The notes below the pieces were generated by a model. That model was not told the DNA's origin. It was given only the letters and a program-made list of their open reading frames with translations, and ran no database searches. Positions 33,757 to 46,289 of a DNA stretch of 64,000 bases are shown here, piece after piece. This DNA comes from Puccinia triticina (taxonomy: Eukaryota > Basidiomycota > Pucciniomycetes > Pucciniales > Pucciniaceae): NCBI RefSeq assembly GCF_026914185.1, contig NC_070558.1, positions 7,015,501 through 7,079,500 of the forward strand, written 5' to 3'. The stretch's first letter is position 1; each line of letters starts with the position of its first letter. A program made the position numbers and the translations under genes.

Positions 33757-34187
33757 GACCAGAAGCCAGGCGGCTCTCTCGGTCTTCCTCTCGCGGAAGC
33801 CTGAGTTCTCCGGATTGACGAAATTCGAACGTGTGCAGCCTGAGGCTGCAGGTCCAGAAAAAGGAATAAACATGTCAGCAGCGGAAGACGTTTGGCGGCT
33901 CCCATTCATGTTCAGCGCGACCAAAGGCGTTCAGTGCGGTCTGCAGCGCCCGGCCTGCAGCAGCAACAGTTCCTCCTCAGCTTGTACAAGATGCACCGTT
34001 TGTTCCAATTGGATTCGGTTGGATTGGTTTCCGGATCCATGCCACAAGGGGGAGGATGTCTTGAACAAGTATCTCTGTGTCCAACAGACCAGTCCGTACA
34101 TTCAATTTTTTCATGAACATCTGCTGAGTGAGAGTGGGTCAACTTCAAGTGCATTGAACGGCCTCGCTATGTAAATGATGCTGGCTC

Positions 34188-34577
34188 ATGAAAGGCTTAC
34201 TCGCGGCAGACCCTGGCGAATACCGGGAAAAGGACTGGCGAGAGTTTAAGAAGATGCCTGCAAGGAAACTCCTACAGCTTCCGATTGACATGACACTCGG
34301 ATCGCCGCTAGCTGAGCCTCTCAAGACCCAACAAGCAATCCCACTCAACGCAAACCCGGAACAAACACTCAAAGATAGTTTTCGTATGCAAACCGAGGAG
34401 CGCGAAAGGCAAAAGTATAACCCAAGGCATGTGATGCTCCTACCGGAGAGAGCGGCAGTACTGGCGTCAGGAAACAAGATATGTAGGCTGGAGAGAGACG
34501 GCAAGCATGGACACGAAGTTGCACCAACACCAATGGGGGAGCCGTTAAGCGAAGAGAAGAACGTCGCACGGTTATAG
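34188..34577 (+). CDS. Hypothetical ORF (129 aa), unrecognised
   Basis: Begins MKGLLAADPGEYREKDWREF and is rich in charged residues (MQTEERERQKYNPRHV). It lies between two minus-strand genes, convergent with RidA. No splice partner or domain found. The opposite strand is also open, which lowers confidence. Confidence 0.25.
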   Translation: MKGLLAADPGEYREKDWREFKKMPARKLLQLPIDMTLGSPLAEPLKTQQAIPLNANPEQTLKDSFRMQTEERERQKYNPRHVMLLPERAAVLASGNKICRLERDGKHGHEVAPTPMGEPLSEEKNVARL

Positions 34578-35081
34578 TTAGATGCAAGAAAAAAGCTTGG
34601 ACGCTTGTGGGCCAAGCACGTAAACAAAAAAGTGCTCTCCTTCGAGCAGAAAGGAAGGGTGGACCGGATGGCGAGCGTAGCAAGCCACCGTGAAATGGCC
34701 GTGCTCTAGATGGAACAGGCTTCCCGGAGCACAACCCCACTGCCATGCCCTCCATGCAATGGCAGTGCTTTCTTAAATCCGCACTTCACTGTGGATTGTG
34801 CCGGTACATCGCACCCCCGAAGGGCAAGACAGACCACGAGATGGAGGCAAACACTAGCATCCTTATTGGCCCCGATTCGAGACAGAGTAAGATCTGAGGG
34901 CCTTTCTCGGGCGTGTTTGTGTGAAGGAGAAGAAGTGGCGGATGAGATATGCATGTATTTCGAAACAGCATGCCAGACATAGGTCGTCTTGTTGTGTATA
35001 TCTATATGGCCATTAGGACGATGTTCCCCGAACAGAGGCCTACACGGTGGTATATACACAGTGTGTTTAAGGCTCGCGGGT

Positions 35082-35873
35082 TTATAGTTTAGTAGCGATA
35101 GCCTCGATCTCGACCAAGACGTCCAAAGGCAAACGCGCGACCTGCGGGAGCGAATCCGGAGCTGAGAGCGGTCAGAGGCAGAGCAGACCGAACAGGGGTC
35201 GCGGGGACACAGAAGGGGAAATGGGGACAGACTTCAACACAGCTTCGGGCGGGCTTGTGGTCCTTGAAAAACGTCGAATAGACCTTGTTGATCTGTGCGA
35301 ACTGGGACATATCCTTGATGAAAACGGTGGTCTTGATGACTGATTCGAGGGAGCCGCCGGCCTGGGCCAAGACCTTGGACAAGTTCTTGAGGCATTGTTC
35401 CTACACGTCGGAGGGGCGTTTTTTTGGAGTCAGGTCCTGGGTGGCGGTTAGAGGGGAGAGGGAGAGCGGGATGGACACTGACGGTCTGGAGCTCGACATC
35501 GGTGGGATGGATGACTTTCATCGTGCTCGGGTCCAACGGGATCGAGCCGCTAGAGTAAATGAGGCCGTTCGAGGTGACGACGGCCTGGGCTATGAGGTCC
35601 AGACGGGGGGGAGCGCTTTATCAGATCATGCGAATGGGCGAGCAGCTGTCGCCCAGAAAGAGCCTCACAATACGGGCCGATAGCCTCGGGGGCGCCGGGC
35701 GTGCCGTTGATGGTAGTCAGCGTGATCGGGGCAGACATCGTGTTCCGCGGAGGCGATGTGCTGGTCAGGGTGCGGAGGGGACTGCTGGCGAGGCCTGGAC
35801 GGGGAGAGAAGTGCTGGGGGTGTCGCTTGAGGGTGGTGGCGAGCAGCTGTCGCAGTGCTGGGCTGGTCTTCAT
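35082..35873 (-). CDS. MMF1: RidA/YjgF/Mmf1 family 2-iminobutanoate deaminase, probably mitochondrial
   Basis: Four exons, 35873-35669, 35589-35483, 35400-35233 and 35141-35082, join in frame to 179 aa. The family hydrolyses reactive enamine/imine intermediates made by PLP enzymes such as threonine dehydratase. Residues 1-45 ([20 protein letters not shown]...) are basic and lack acidic residues, like a mitochondrial presequence. A second Met (MSAPITLTT) could start a cytosolic form. Core landmarks: [47 protein letters not shown], and [20 protein letters not shown] with the substrate-binding Arg at about 156. Exons 2-4 equal a complete RidA domain. All introns are GT-AG (donors GTGAGG, GTCAGT, GTCTGT). 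It lies between a hypothetical ORF and ALKBH6. The symbol is by family analogy. Confidence 0.93.
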
Positions 35874-36135
35874 GGTCGCCGGCCTCGGGGCTGGGCCCGC
35901 CGGCAGGACTGGCTGCGACTGTCCACTCAGGCTAACCTAACCCACTTCATCTCACACTTCTGCCCAACAGAAGACCCCTCAAGACCTACTGTGGGTGGAG
36001 TAGACACCAGGATAGAAATTTCCAGCATCAAGACCGATAGGCATGACTGACTGGATATCTGCACACTTCTGGGATATGCTATGGTCAGGTGGTATGTACT
36101 AGATACATGAATGAAGATGTATAAAAAAAAGGCTA

Positions 36136-37283
36136 TCACTTCAAGAAGTGCTCCAAGCCTTTCACGACGCGCTGGACTCTTCGACAAGTCAAGCTGACTC
36201 TGCGGCCGCGAGCCAAGGCTTGATCGTCGAGCTGCGGATGAGGATGCTGAGAGAAATCGGGCCAATTGAGACAGGGTTCGAGGTGGGAGGAGAGCAGGTC
36301 GGCGGGCCGGGCGGGGATGGAGTGGAGCAGGTGTTCGTAGCATTCTCCGCTGATGATTATCAGCGAGCGCCGGGGAACGAAGAGCGAGAAGAGCGGCGAG
36401 GGCGCGATCGGTCGTCCGCCTTCGCCAGTCGCCGCCGGCACCTCTGGGTCGGCCTGCCCCTCAATGTCCTTCTCCTCCCCAGCTTCCGCTCCAGCTCGAT
36501 CGGCCCCAGCCGCCCGTCTAGCCGCGTCCAGCCGTCTTGAAAAGTGCTCGTATCGGTCCGAGTAGCAGTAGAACTCGTACACGGTGTCCGACTCCAAGGA
36601 GATCGTGGCCACCGTCGGCAGGTATGCGGGTCCACTGTCGCCCCATTCCCATCCACAGCATCAATCATAAGCTTCCAGGAGGACTGCTGGAGGCTCGGGC
36701 GGCGCCGACTTACTCGAGATGAGGAAGGATCCCGTCTCCAGGGGCGTACTCGTTCACAAGACAATGGTTCGGTGGGAGGGGCGGGCCCGATGATGAGGGC
36801 TCGGCGGCGCTGAAGATCTTCAGCGCCTCGAGTCGTTGGAAAACACGCGGCCATTCGTCGGTCATAAAGCTCGGCGGACTTTGGGGGACCAGTCTGCCCT
36901 TCGGCGTCATCGTCCCGCCCCAATACATCGACCTTCCATCCCCGATCATCATCCATTGTTACGTTGAGTGTCTTCTTCTTTGTAGTGTGATCGGAGAAAT
37001 CAAGGACCGACCTTCGCCCATTCACCCGTTGCCAGCCTCCCGCCCGCACAGAGATCGCAAGATCAGGCTTGACGACCGCGTTCGAGTTCCCCACACGGTC
37101 GACCTGCAAGACTTGACTCCATCCCCTCGATCAGCCAAACAATAAAAAAAAAGGGATGTGGGGGGATGGACTCACCGCTCCGCTTAGATAGCTCTCATCG
37201 GCGGCACTGATGAAGTCTCGGACCAGATGGATCGACGGGATCGGGATCGCTATCCGGTGGTCGTCCAGGTTGAAAGTCGCCAT
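36136..37283 (-). CDS. ALKBH6: ALKBH6-like Fe(II)/2-oxoglutarate dioxygenase (AlkB family)
   Basis: Exons 37283-37176, 37103-37012, 36932-36714 and 36634-36136 (GT-AG, phases 0, 2, 2) give 305 aa. AlkB proteins oxidatively remove alkyl groups from nucleic acids; ALKBH6 substrates are poorly defined. Landmarks: start [62 protein letters not shown] with the metal HxD (His138, Asp140), distal His in YEHLLHSIP (about 244) and the 2OG-binding RVSLTCRRV near the end. The D of HxD is assembled across the last junction (CTCGA|GTAAGT ... CGACAG|T), which supports the intron call. An acidic Gly/Pro-rich insert (about 165-195) is unusual. It is divergent from RPL16, with 733 bp between starts. Confidence 0.9.
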
Positions 37284-38016
37284 CGTCTCGGGAATATGGG
37301 TCCGGCCAGCTACACTCGGGCGCACGCGTACAAGTTGACACAAGTCCCTCCTATGGCACAAAATCAAACCTTGCTTTTTTGAATGGAGATACTGAATCTG
37401 CTCCTGGATACCTGAACTCCATGGAGCATCGACCATGCAGGATAGCAGGAAACCACCGGAAAATCTAATTTTCTGACTCTCTCAGCAGTTGTTTCCGCCA
37501 CTTGGTCATGTACCAACCCCCACAACTTCCTCCACAGGTCACCCCGCCTTTGAGTTGCCATCGTCTGTGAATTGAAGGTGTTGGCTAACCAAAATACACA
37601 GCTGATGCTTATGTTTCAAAGGCAACTCGTCAGGTGCGCTTCAATTAATGGCTTGGCACACAGCTGGTTGGAGTCAGACGGTTGACTTGGAATCAGGCTG
37701 ACTTCAAATGTCTCAAGAGCTGGGTATCCCTGGCTTCACCTTTCAAAGCAACCGCACTCTGCTGCTGCACCGCGGGGGCAGAGTGCAGGGCCCCGTGAGC
37801 CCCCTGAAGGTTCGAGCTGGCCGGTGAGTGCGCCCGCGGTCCGGTGCGGTCGCAGATGATGTAATTGATGAGACTGCCAAGCTCGCAGACCTAACCTCCG
37901 GCAAGCGCACATACCGATGGGGATTGCTGCGCTGCCCAGCTGCCTGGCCCTCCGCTGGCTGCCTGAACAGCCCACCCACTCGCAAGACCCGACATTCAGA
38001 CACGACGACGCCGACC
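37284..38016. promoter_or_regulatory. Shared upstream region of ALKBH6 and RPL16
   Basis: 733 bp between the divergent starts. No TATA box recognised. The 160 bp before RPL16 are GC-rich, as expected for a ribosomal-protein promoter. Short ORFs here look accidental. Confidence 0.4.
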
Positions 38017-38800
38017 ATGCCAGCTCCAATCGTTATCGACGGCAAGGGCCATCTCCTTGGTCGATTGGCTTCCATCGTGGCCAAGCAGGCCATCTCCGGC
38101 CAGAAGGTCGTGGTGGTTCGTTGTGAAGAAATTAACGTCTCTGGCAGCTTTTTCCGCTTGAAGGTTTGTTACTGTAGCCCAGTCCCCCTCTTGGACCAAC
38201 CTGCAGATGATTGATGGGTTGTCTTGCTCAAACTTTTCAAACTGCTGCCGCCTCCGCCTCTGTATTCCCCACCTCGATCGCTCTAGCTTCGTTGGGCCGA
38301 CCACATGCACAAGCGACATTTGGTCAACCCCAAGAAAAGCGGTCCCTTCCACCACCGAGCCCCATCGAGAATTCTCTACAAGGCCATCCGTGGAATGATT
38401 CCTCACAAGACTGCTCGTGGTGCCGCTGCCCTTCAACGGTTGAAACTCTTCGAAGGTATGCCTCCTCCTTACGACCGCAAGAAGAAGATGGTCGTCCCCC
38501 AAGCTCTGCGTGTACTGCGATTGAAGCCCGGCCGCAAGTGGTGTACCATCAAGCGACTGAGTCATGAGTACGGTTGGGGTTACAAGGATGTTGTCGACAC
38601 CCTCGAAGCCAAACGAAAAGTCAAGGCACAGGCATTCCATGAGCGCAAGGTGGGCACCCCATTTCTTATTTCAGTGGGTACACGATCTGATCACTTGGGC
38701 TTATATAATTCAGGTCGCACTCCTCAAGGCCCGCAAACAAGTTGCTGCTCAAGATGCTACTCAAACTGTCCAATCCCAACTTGCTGCCCTTGGTTACTAG
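38017..38800 (+). CDS. RPL16: 60S ribosomal protein uL13 (L16/L13a)
   Basis: Three exons, 38017-38163, 38287-38649 and 38714-38800, encode 198 aa, the usual length. Landmarks: [96 protein letters not shown], and the terminal SQLAALGY. Both introns are phase 0 with donors GTTTGT and GTGGGC and acceptors CTCTAG and ATTCAG. It is a structural protein of the large ribosomal subunit. It marks the right end of the host gene island; transposon debris follows within 250 bp. The upstream in-frame extension to 37828 is rejected because homology begins at this ATG. Confidence 0.97.
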
Positions 38801-39052
38801 CTTGCAATTATATCAATTATGAGACCACAAACACTATGTCCCCTCACCCCCGCTTTTCTACAACTCTCACCGAGCCCCACATTGCTAGCTCAATTAAGCC
38901 TCTTCAATGGAGAGTTCCGAAGCACCTCGCGTTCCCGCGGGATGCACTCTCTCGGAGAGGCTTACATATAAGACATGTCCCAATCTCTGCAGTAGAAGTT
39001 TGAGTTCTCAAGTTTATAATTTAACATAAATTGCCTGTAATGTTATCAAATA

Positions 39053-39310
39053 TTGGAGGACTTCCCGTCGAGATCTACAGATCCTGCTGAACCAGATCTG
39101 CAGCCCCTGGGACAGCATGTCCCCGCGAGAATTAAAGTTTTCTGGCTGCAGCTTGACAGGAAGTCCTCTCCCGTTGGGACCCCCGCAGATGTTGGTTTAG
39201 TGCAAAAAGTCTAGACTTTTGCAGGGAAATCCAGCCTTTTAGGCTCTAGATCACTTCTGGCAGGCCTGTGGTTCTTGGCGGGAAGTCATCCATTGGAGGA
39301 CTTCCCGTTG
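39053..39310. repeat. TTGGAGGACTTCC inverted-repeat cluster
   Basis: GGAGGACTTCCCGT and its complement GGAAGTCCTC alternate with TTTGCAGGGAAATC words. Related copies are at about 40973-41106 and 56027-56200, so this is a dispersed palindromic MITE-like family. Confidence 0.6.
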
Positions 39311-39427
39311 CCTAAAAGACTTGATTTAGAGGAGGCCACTAAACCTTGTTTGCTGGTGAAAACTTGATATCAATCAATGTATGACTTCCCATTTCCTAAA
39401 TGGCTTGATTGAGAGGGGTACACTAAG

Positions 39428-40702
39428 AGCATCCGCATTGGTGGCTAAGTTGGCACAAGCTAACTTAGTCATCCAAGACCCGGCTAGCGCTAGCCAGACC
39501 CCCGCAACCACATGGGTTGGCAACTTGGAGCTACTATCCAGCTAAGTTAACGCCCCGTTTGGCACTGATATAATTATAGGTGATATGATCACTGATTAAT
39601 TCAATAAAAAATAGAAAATTCATCATAAAGCCTCCAAATTTTTTTTGTAGGCAACCTGGAGTGCTGGTCTCTTCAACTTTGAAATCAGATTCAACTGATT
39701 CAGCCATCTTCTGCACCATAATACCATTATATCACTTTTGACCAGTATGAAGCAATATAATGGCATTATGGTGCTGAAGATGACTGGATAAGTTGATTCT
39801 GGGTTCACAGTTGAAGAGACCAGCACTGTAGGTTGCCTACAAAAATAATTTGGAGGCTTTATGTTGAGCTTTGTATTTTTTATTGAATTAACCGTTGATT
39901 ATATCACCTATATTTATATCAGTGCCAAACGGGGCCTAAATCACATACCTTGTCTTCAGCGGTATCAACCACATTGTTTTTGCCAGCATTGACTCGCAAG
40001 AATAACACATCCAATACCTATTCTACAGTAATAAAAGCACCTTGTCTCTTTTCACCTGATTAGAAAATACACATGAACAAGCAAAAGTGCAAATGGAAAG
40101 AAAGGTCATGAGTAGGAGAAAAAAACAATAAACATAGTGGGTGTAAGGAATACTAATGAATATTGATTGAGTTCAATAAAGAAAAAAAAAAAAAAAACGG
40201 GATTGTCAGTGGGGAAGAAGAAACAGGCAAGCAAGAAGAAGAACAAGAATCAATTGAGTGCGAGCAAGAAATTATCAATCTATTGAGGCAAAGCTAGCAA
40301 GCAAGAGAAATGAGATCAATCCATCACTGGCAAGAAAGCAAGAGCAAGAAGACCAACCAACCAAAACTGATCCAGGAGAGTACCAGAAATCAATTCATTG
40401 ACTGCGAGAGAGCAAGAGCAAGAAGACTGATCAAAGTTGTTGTTTTTTTTTTTTGTTGTTTGTGTTTGTTGTTGTTTGTGTTTGTTGTTGTTCCATTTGG
40501 TGTTGCTTTCACCAACTTGTTGATAGGAAAGTACCTTGGGCAGCTCCCTAGCCAACAAGCTAGGCGCGGCTAGATTTAGCTCCAGCTAGCCAGGATTCTA
40601 GCTTTTTGATAAGTTAGGCAGGTCTTAGCCCAACCCTATGCAGATGACCGGCGTGCCCAAGTGCCTTAGCTTGGGCCAACTTAGCCACCAATGCGGATGC
40701 TC
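39428..40702. mobile_element. TIR element with GAGCATCCGCA termini (1.27 kb, non-autonomous)
   Basis: Ends GAGCATCCGCATTGGTGGCT and AGCCACCAATGCGGATGCTC are inverted repeats, flanked by TAA on both sides, consistent with a 3-bp PIF/Harbinger-like duplication. It contains another MITE (39554-39939) and A-rich and T-rich tracts. No transposase. Confidence 0.75.
39554..39939. mobile_element. Nested MITE, GCCCCGTTTGGCACTGATAT termini
   Basis: Near-perfect long inverted repeat over most of its length (GCCCCGTTTGGCACTGATAT at the left, complement at the right) inside the GAGCATCCGCA element. No coding capacity. Confidence 0.85.
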
Positions 40703-41689
40703 TAAACCCTGTTTGCTGGCAACAACTCAATCTTAATCAACTTTCACCAATAGGGGGGTTCCCGATTGAAATTTACAAAACTTTGGGGCATGATTTAAAG
40801 TGTTTACAAACATTTTTTTAAAAAATTGATAAATTGCACTCATTGATCAGTATTACCTGCTGCTATGTATTTTCCCAAAATTTTAAAATTTTGTTCATAA
40901 AGGCCTTGAATTTGGCTCCAAACTTTAGTAAAATTCAATTGTGAACCCCCTTAATAAAGTTTACACTGGAGGACTTCCCTTGCAATCTGGGACCTCCGCA
41001 GATGTTGGCTTAGACCGGCAAAGTCTAGATTTTTGCAGGGAAATCTAGCTTTTTGGGCTTTATATCACTTCTGGTAGGCCCTCAGATCTCAAAGGGAAGT
41101 CACCCACTGTCCCAGTAGATTATAGTCATCCAATTTTCACCAGCAATTAAGGTTTAGCCCCAGCATAAATAAGTCCCTCTCTATGTGGCGGGGGGACACC
41201 TTCATGCAGGGACCTTCCAAAGGAGGGACTGAGCATTTCCACTGCGGGCTCTAATTCCATGTTGCTGCAATTTGATCTTTGGGCCTGTGCAGCAGGTTTT
41301 ACCACCCCAAATTGCTGCAGCATACACTGCAAGCCTCCAAAGGGAGTCTCTGAAAATATGTGAAACTTCACATAACTAAATACACACACTTGCCATTGGC
41401 CAATGACCAAATCCCAACCAACAGCAGTACCATAACACTCCTCAATGACTGGCACAAGCCCATCCAGAAGAAGTTTAATGCAGGGGGTTTCAAAGTTAAA
41501 AATCAGGTTGCGCAGGTCCCAGGAATCAGGAAAAAAATGGACCTGGAAACTCTCCTGTGGACCTGATTTCCTTCTTTGAAAAAGGCTCCAGTAGCAGGAA
41601 AAAGGTCAGAAACACCCCCTCAAGGGTGTTTTCACCTATCCCCAATCACACCCGCATACTGGGAGTTTGAGCCGGCACACACTCAACCA
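40703..41689. other. Repeat-derived spacer
   Basis: Holds another TGGAGGACTTCC/GGGAAGTCA repeat pair (40973-41106) and a single GAGCATTTCCACTGCGGG TIR-like end at about 41231. No gene. Confidence 0.4.
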
Positions 41690-42080
41690 GTCTGTGATTA
41701 CGCACACAACTTGGTAGCCAGTTGGATCTATACCGGCCATCAAGTGACACAACACTCAATGGCTGGTTGGTTTGTACCAACCATTGTGTATCACAACACT
41801 TGATGGCTGGCTGGGTCTGTACGTTGTGTCACTCAATTGCGGGCTGGTCAGGTTTGTTCTGGTCATTGAGTGAGTACTCAAAACACTTGATGACCAGTAC
41901 AGACCTTTCATCAAATGACTATTGAGTTGCGTAGTTTGCGTACACTGAAAGACCGGTAAGGACTCACTGGGGTTGGTCATTGAGTGGTGGGGTGTTGGTT
42001 ATCCACTTGATGACTGTTGGGTAATCAAGTGAGTAGAGCGTGTATCCACTCAATGAGTTGCTTGTTCATTGAGTGGGGTG
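41690..42080. repeat. Diverged ACCGGTCAT-type minisatellite
   Basis: Imperfect units with CACTTGATGRCTGG, TGGTCATTGAGTG and complements; a degenerate relative of the 13.3-kb array. Confidence 0.6.
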
Positions 42081-42600
42081 TATTCCTTTTGAACATTAAA
42101 CAACAAACTAAACCTGTCAAAAAGCGCAAGAACACCCCGTGAGGACCATTGATCCTCACTCAATCTGCGCGGGGAAGAAAAAACTTTCCGCTGGCTGGAG
42201 AGCCCTTTTTATAGATGATTTGGGGCAAACTTTACATTTGGCTACCGGGATGCTTTTCATTTGGGCTTTTGTTTACACTCAACCTGGTGTCTGTACTTTT
42301 GATTAGCACCTCAGTCGCCCATTTGGCTATCCGCACATAGTTATGTGTACTTGGTCCGAATCAGTTCCTATCACCAGCACACAATACCACAAACGCGCTA
42401 ATCATGAGGGACATTTGACATCCCAAGCACTTTGGAGGATGTCGTCCACCGGCGGGACATATGTCTCTATTCAAAAGCCATTGGAGACCTCTTAGCAATG
42501 ATTTAAAGTATGTCTAAAACAAAGACTACAGAGTCAACAATTTGAGCAATGATGAAATCAAGGCCTTTACTCTATATCAGCTGGAACGGATGCTCACAAC

Positions 42601-44060
42601 CATGATATTTGGGTGTTGGTTTGAAGTTTGACTTACTGGACCAACAGTTTTTATTGCAATTACAGTTCAGAGGGGTTGATATTGTTACAGATGTGAATGT
42701 AGCTGACCAGTGGATGATGAATGTTGAGATGCTCAATCCGGCACAGAAATTTTCTACACTTGTTTCACAAATGCAGTCAATGGGACCAACAAGTCCAGGA
42801 TGTTTTATCTTGATGGACCGGGTGGTATGGGGAAAATATTTGTTTTGATTACACTCATAGATTACTTCACAGTACATGGTTTAAGGCCGGTCAGTGGTTG
42901 TTGCAGCAACAGGAGTTGCGGCTTTGCTATTGCATGGTGGTCAAACTGCCCATTCCAGCTTTAAAATCCCCCTTAAATTCAGTGATATCACAGCCTGCAG
43001 CTTCACTGAGAATGATATGATAGGCAAGAGGTTATTAGAGGCGCAAGTAATTGTTTGGGACAAAGCCGTAGCAATGCAACAACACACCATTGAAACTGTA
43101 GACAGATTGCTCAGAGATCTTTCTGGAAATCAACTGCCGTTTGGAGGGAGGCTGGTAATATTTGCAGGAGACTTTTGAAAAACTTTACCTGTAGTGAAGC
43201 ATGGTGTGTTTATCAGGTCCAAATTTTCAACAATAAAGATTTCAAGCTTGTGGAAATAGATCTATAAATTTTCTCTCAAAGATAATGTGCACTTGGGTCT
43301 AGGTAGCGGCAATGTTTCTGCAGCAAAAATAGATTTTGCAGCAGAACTCTCGCAGATAGGTGAAGGTATACTCCAACAACACAACATTTCTTGGGTATGA
43401 GTTGCAGGCATCAAGATGGAATCTTTGGGGACATCACACACATGTGGAAATAGAGCAATGGGGTGGTGTTTTAATGATATCAACTCCAAGCGGAAGTCAG
43501 ATATTGTGACTTATTCAAATCACCTATTGGAACAATGTATTCACATGCCTTTGAATTCCAATTCTAAAGCAATAAATGACCAATTATTGAAAGCAGTTCA
43601 CAGTGAAGAAGTGGAATTGATCTCAATTGATAGACCAATTGATGAGGCCATGGATACACTTCAACCTGAGGTGTTGGCAAAGATTGACTTTACAGGCTTT
43701 CCCCACCACATATTGAAACTCCAGTCGTGCTTTTGAGGAACATAAGCATCAAGGACGGGATTTGCAACGGCACAAGATTGGTACTGTTGAGAGTCACAAG
43801 GAATGCTCTGTGTGGTAGGATTTTGACTGGTACACTCAAGGGTAGAGAAATAACTATACCAAAGATAACCCTGCTACATGAGGGTGATTCTTATGTCAAG
43901 GTACCTTTTTATAGATACCAATTCCCAGTTGTTTAGAATTTGCCATGACTATAAATAAATGTCAGGGCCAAAGTATGAGGCGGGTGGCATTGGTATTGCA
44001 CAGTCAGGTGTTTGCGCATGGGAAGTTATATGTAGGGCTCTCTTGAGTTTGTGATGTAGA
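42601..44060 (+). pseudogene. Helitron Pif1-like helicase, C-terminal half, decayed
   Basis: In order over several frames: LNPAQKF, Walker A DGPGGMGKIF (42800-42830; M for the usual T), VAATGVAALLLHGGQTAHSS (42899 on), Walker B-like region, GGRLVIFAGDF then a stop where the family has RQ, KTLPVV, then LLRNISIKDGICNGTRLVLL, GREITIPKI, PFYRYQFPVV and remnants of INKSQGQS and LSR at the end. These are conserved Helitron helicase motifs in the right order. Several stops and frameshifts make it non-functional. It ends about 160 bp before a Helitron 3' terminus, the expected arrangement. The Rep domain is not found. Confidence 0.85.
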
Positions 44061-44194
44061 TAATTTGTTAGTTGTGCAAAAGTGGCTGAAAGGGATGAAA
44101 CAAGAGTTGTAAATGTGGTAAAGAAAGTTGTATTTACTTAATTATACTGGAGTAATAAAACTTATACAAGATGGCTTGACTTGGGTCTTGGAGA

Positions 44195-44222
44195 GGGTGG
44201 CGTAGCCGCCCCTGAAATCTAG
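44195..44222 (+). other. Helitron 3' terminus
   Basis: Hairpin GGGTGGC-GTA-GCCGCCC, 7 nt, then CTAG, followed by T (44223). It is correctly placed and oriented for the helicase pseudogene just upstream. Confidence 0.8.
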
Positions 44223-44452
44223 TTTAATTATGTATAGTGTCCAATTGATGGCCGGTCACCACCGGCCATGGAATGGAATTGATAAACTCAATTACCAGTC
44301 TTGATTGGCCATTGGTTGAGATGTGTATGTACAGATGTGATTGATGGCCTGTCTGGATTCTGAACCGGCCATTGGGTCATGAAACACCAGGATGTTTCCA
44401 TGGGTGAACATCCCGTAAAATTTTCTGGTGGCCTAAAATTAGGGTTAATTTT

Positions 44453-45822
44453 GGGTTGTGCTAAATGCACACCAAATTTTTACTAAATGCACACCAAAAA
44501 GGAATGCACAGGCGTGTACGCCATCTGTTCTTGGCGTACAGGGAAGTTTACTCCCAGAAACCCAGCGCCCCCAGTCCTGTACGCCAAGTCTGCGGGAGTA
44601 TGGGAATGGAGACGCCAATTCCCCAAGAAACATTGCATATAGATACAAATCCAGCTTGCCAGAGTACCAACAGTGGGCCACTATGCTAAACTATCTGTAG
44701 TGTGCTCTATCCGCTAGTTTAGCGTTGTGTAGTTCCTGACACAGTGCCGTTAGCTGTAGCGCCCGCTACGGGCTGCTACGCTACTAACAGCGCAGCGGTT
44801 GAATAGTACTTCTAGCGCTGATAGCGGCGATAGAGGCCCTGTAGTTTCAAGGGGTGCCTTTTAGCGGTAGCGGGCAATCACTGTCTGCTAACAGAAAACC
44901 CCGTCATTTGTAGTTTATATCCGCTACACTGCGCTGAACTACAGACTAAATGTAGTGTAGCGGCCCACCGTTGAGAGCACGTGCCCCTCGCCTGGATCAC
45001 ATTACGGCACTGGTAAATACCAGCTCACGGAGAGCTCTTGGCAAGCTGAAGTTTGACCAGCTCACCGTGAATGCTTTGCCCGGAGAGCTGATCAAAGTCC
45101 AGCTTTCCGAGACATATTTATTCTCTCGGAGAGCTGGTTGATTAACCTCCCGAAGGCAGAAATGCATACCTTCCGGCGAGCTGGTACAAATCCAGCTCAC
45201 CGAGAGGTATGCATTCCTCTTGGGGAGCTGGTTGAATTCATCTCGCCAACAGAAATGTCTACCTGCCAGCGAGCTGGTGCAAATCCAGCTCGCCGAGAGG
45301 AATCAATATCTCTTGGCGAGCTGGCCTTTGGCCATCTCTCCGGGAAAAACATTCTTGGTGAGCTTGTTTAAGCTGTGCAGCTCGCCATTCCTCCCGGTGA
45401 GCCAGCACCAAGAGGTATACATATTTGGAGAGCTCGACATTGACTATATTGGCAGGAAGAAAACTCTTGGCAAGCTGGGCTTGCAAGTTGCACCAGCTCG
45501 CCAAGAGAAAGATGGGGGGGGTTGTTAAATGGCATGGCCACGCCATTTTATCCAGCGTGCAACAAATCCACACACCCAAAGGGTAGGCGTACTGATGCTT
45601 TGTACGCCACATCTATTGGCATCCTCAGGCCGGTACACCAATTTTTCCCGGCAAATTGGTGTACCGGGCCCTGTACACCATAAAAGTTGGTGTGCGCGGC
45701 CCGGCGCACAAAAAAATTGGCGTTATTGGGCCATTTATGCCAATTTATTGGTGTACCCACCTATACACGCCAAAAACGTGGTGTGCATGGAGTAAAAATT
45801 TGGTGTGCATTTAGCACAACCC
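44453..45822. mobile_element. TIR transposon, GGGTTGTGCTAAATGCACAC termini, non-autonomous (1370 bp)
   Basis: Perfect inverted ends of about 32 bp. Flanks TTAATTTT and TTATTTTT suggest an 8-bp duplication with one mismatch, hAT-like in size. Inside are palindromic arrays, TAGCG/CGCTA (44740-44960) and CAGCTC/GAGCTG with CCGAGAGG (45000-45510). No transposase. Confidence 0.8.
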
Positions 45823-46263
45823 TTATTTTTAATTTGTGCAGCATGCGCAACATTTCTGGTGCGGCAATAAACATTTCTGGAAAAAGGTTATTGTGGACCC
45901 TCCTGATGTGAAGTCTCCCACTTCTGCGTATACACCACGGGGCGCATTCCTGGAAATGCCCTGAATCCAGCGGACGTTTCTGACTGAGAAGTGTCCAGAG
46001 GATGTCCGGGGGGCATCCAGCGGACGCAAGGTGCGCTGAGCATCACTTGGAAGTTTCCAGATTCTTCCACATGATGCTTGGCCCTCCAATCCATCAGTTG
46101 GACACCAAAACAAACTGTCCATTGGAAACTCTCAATTGGGAGTGTCCAATGGACATCTTGAGGGTCCAAAACTTCAAAATCCATCGGATGCTCTGGCTGG
46201 AGTGTCCAATGGACACCAAAAGCCACTGTCCATTGGACACCATAAATCACCACTAGGGTTTAA

Positions 46264-46289
46264 GGGCGGCTACGCCGCCCTGTGACTGA
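46264..46289 (+). other. Second Helitron 3' terminus
   Basis: Hairpin GGGCGGC-TAC-GCCGCCC, TGTGA, CTGA, then T. It fits the CTRR rule. The 5' end of this element is not identified. Confidence 0.6.

Noticed and set aside
33331..33924. 197-aa minus-strand ORF upstream of the two-exon gene
   Set aside because: It spans the promoter, TATA box and first intron of the better-supported gene model.
36360..37109. 249-aa minus-strand ORF over ALKBH6
   Set aside because: It reads through ALKBH6 introns in a different frame. The spliced model accounts for all AlkB motifs.
37828..38016. N-terminal extension of RPL16
   Set aside because: uL13 homology begins at the ATG at 38017. The extension is open by chance.
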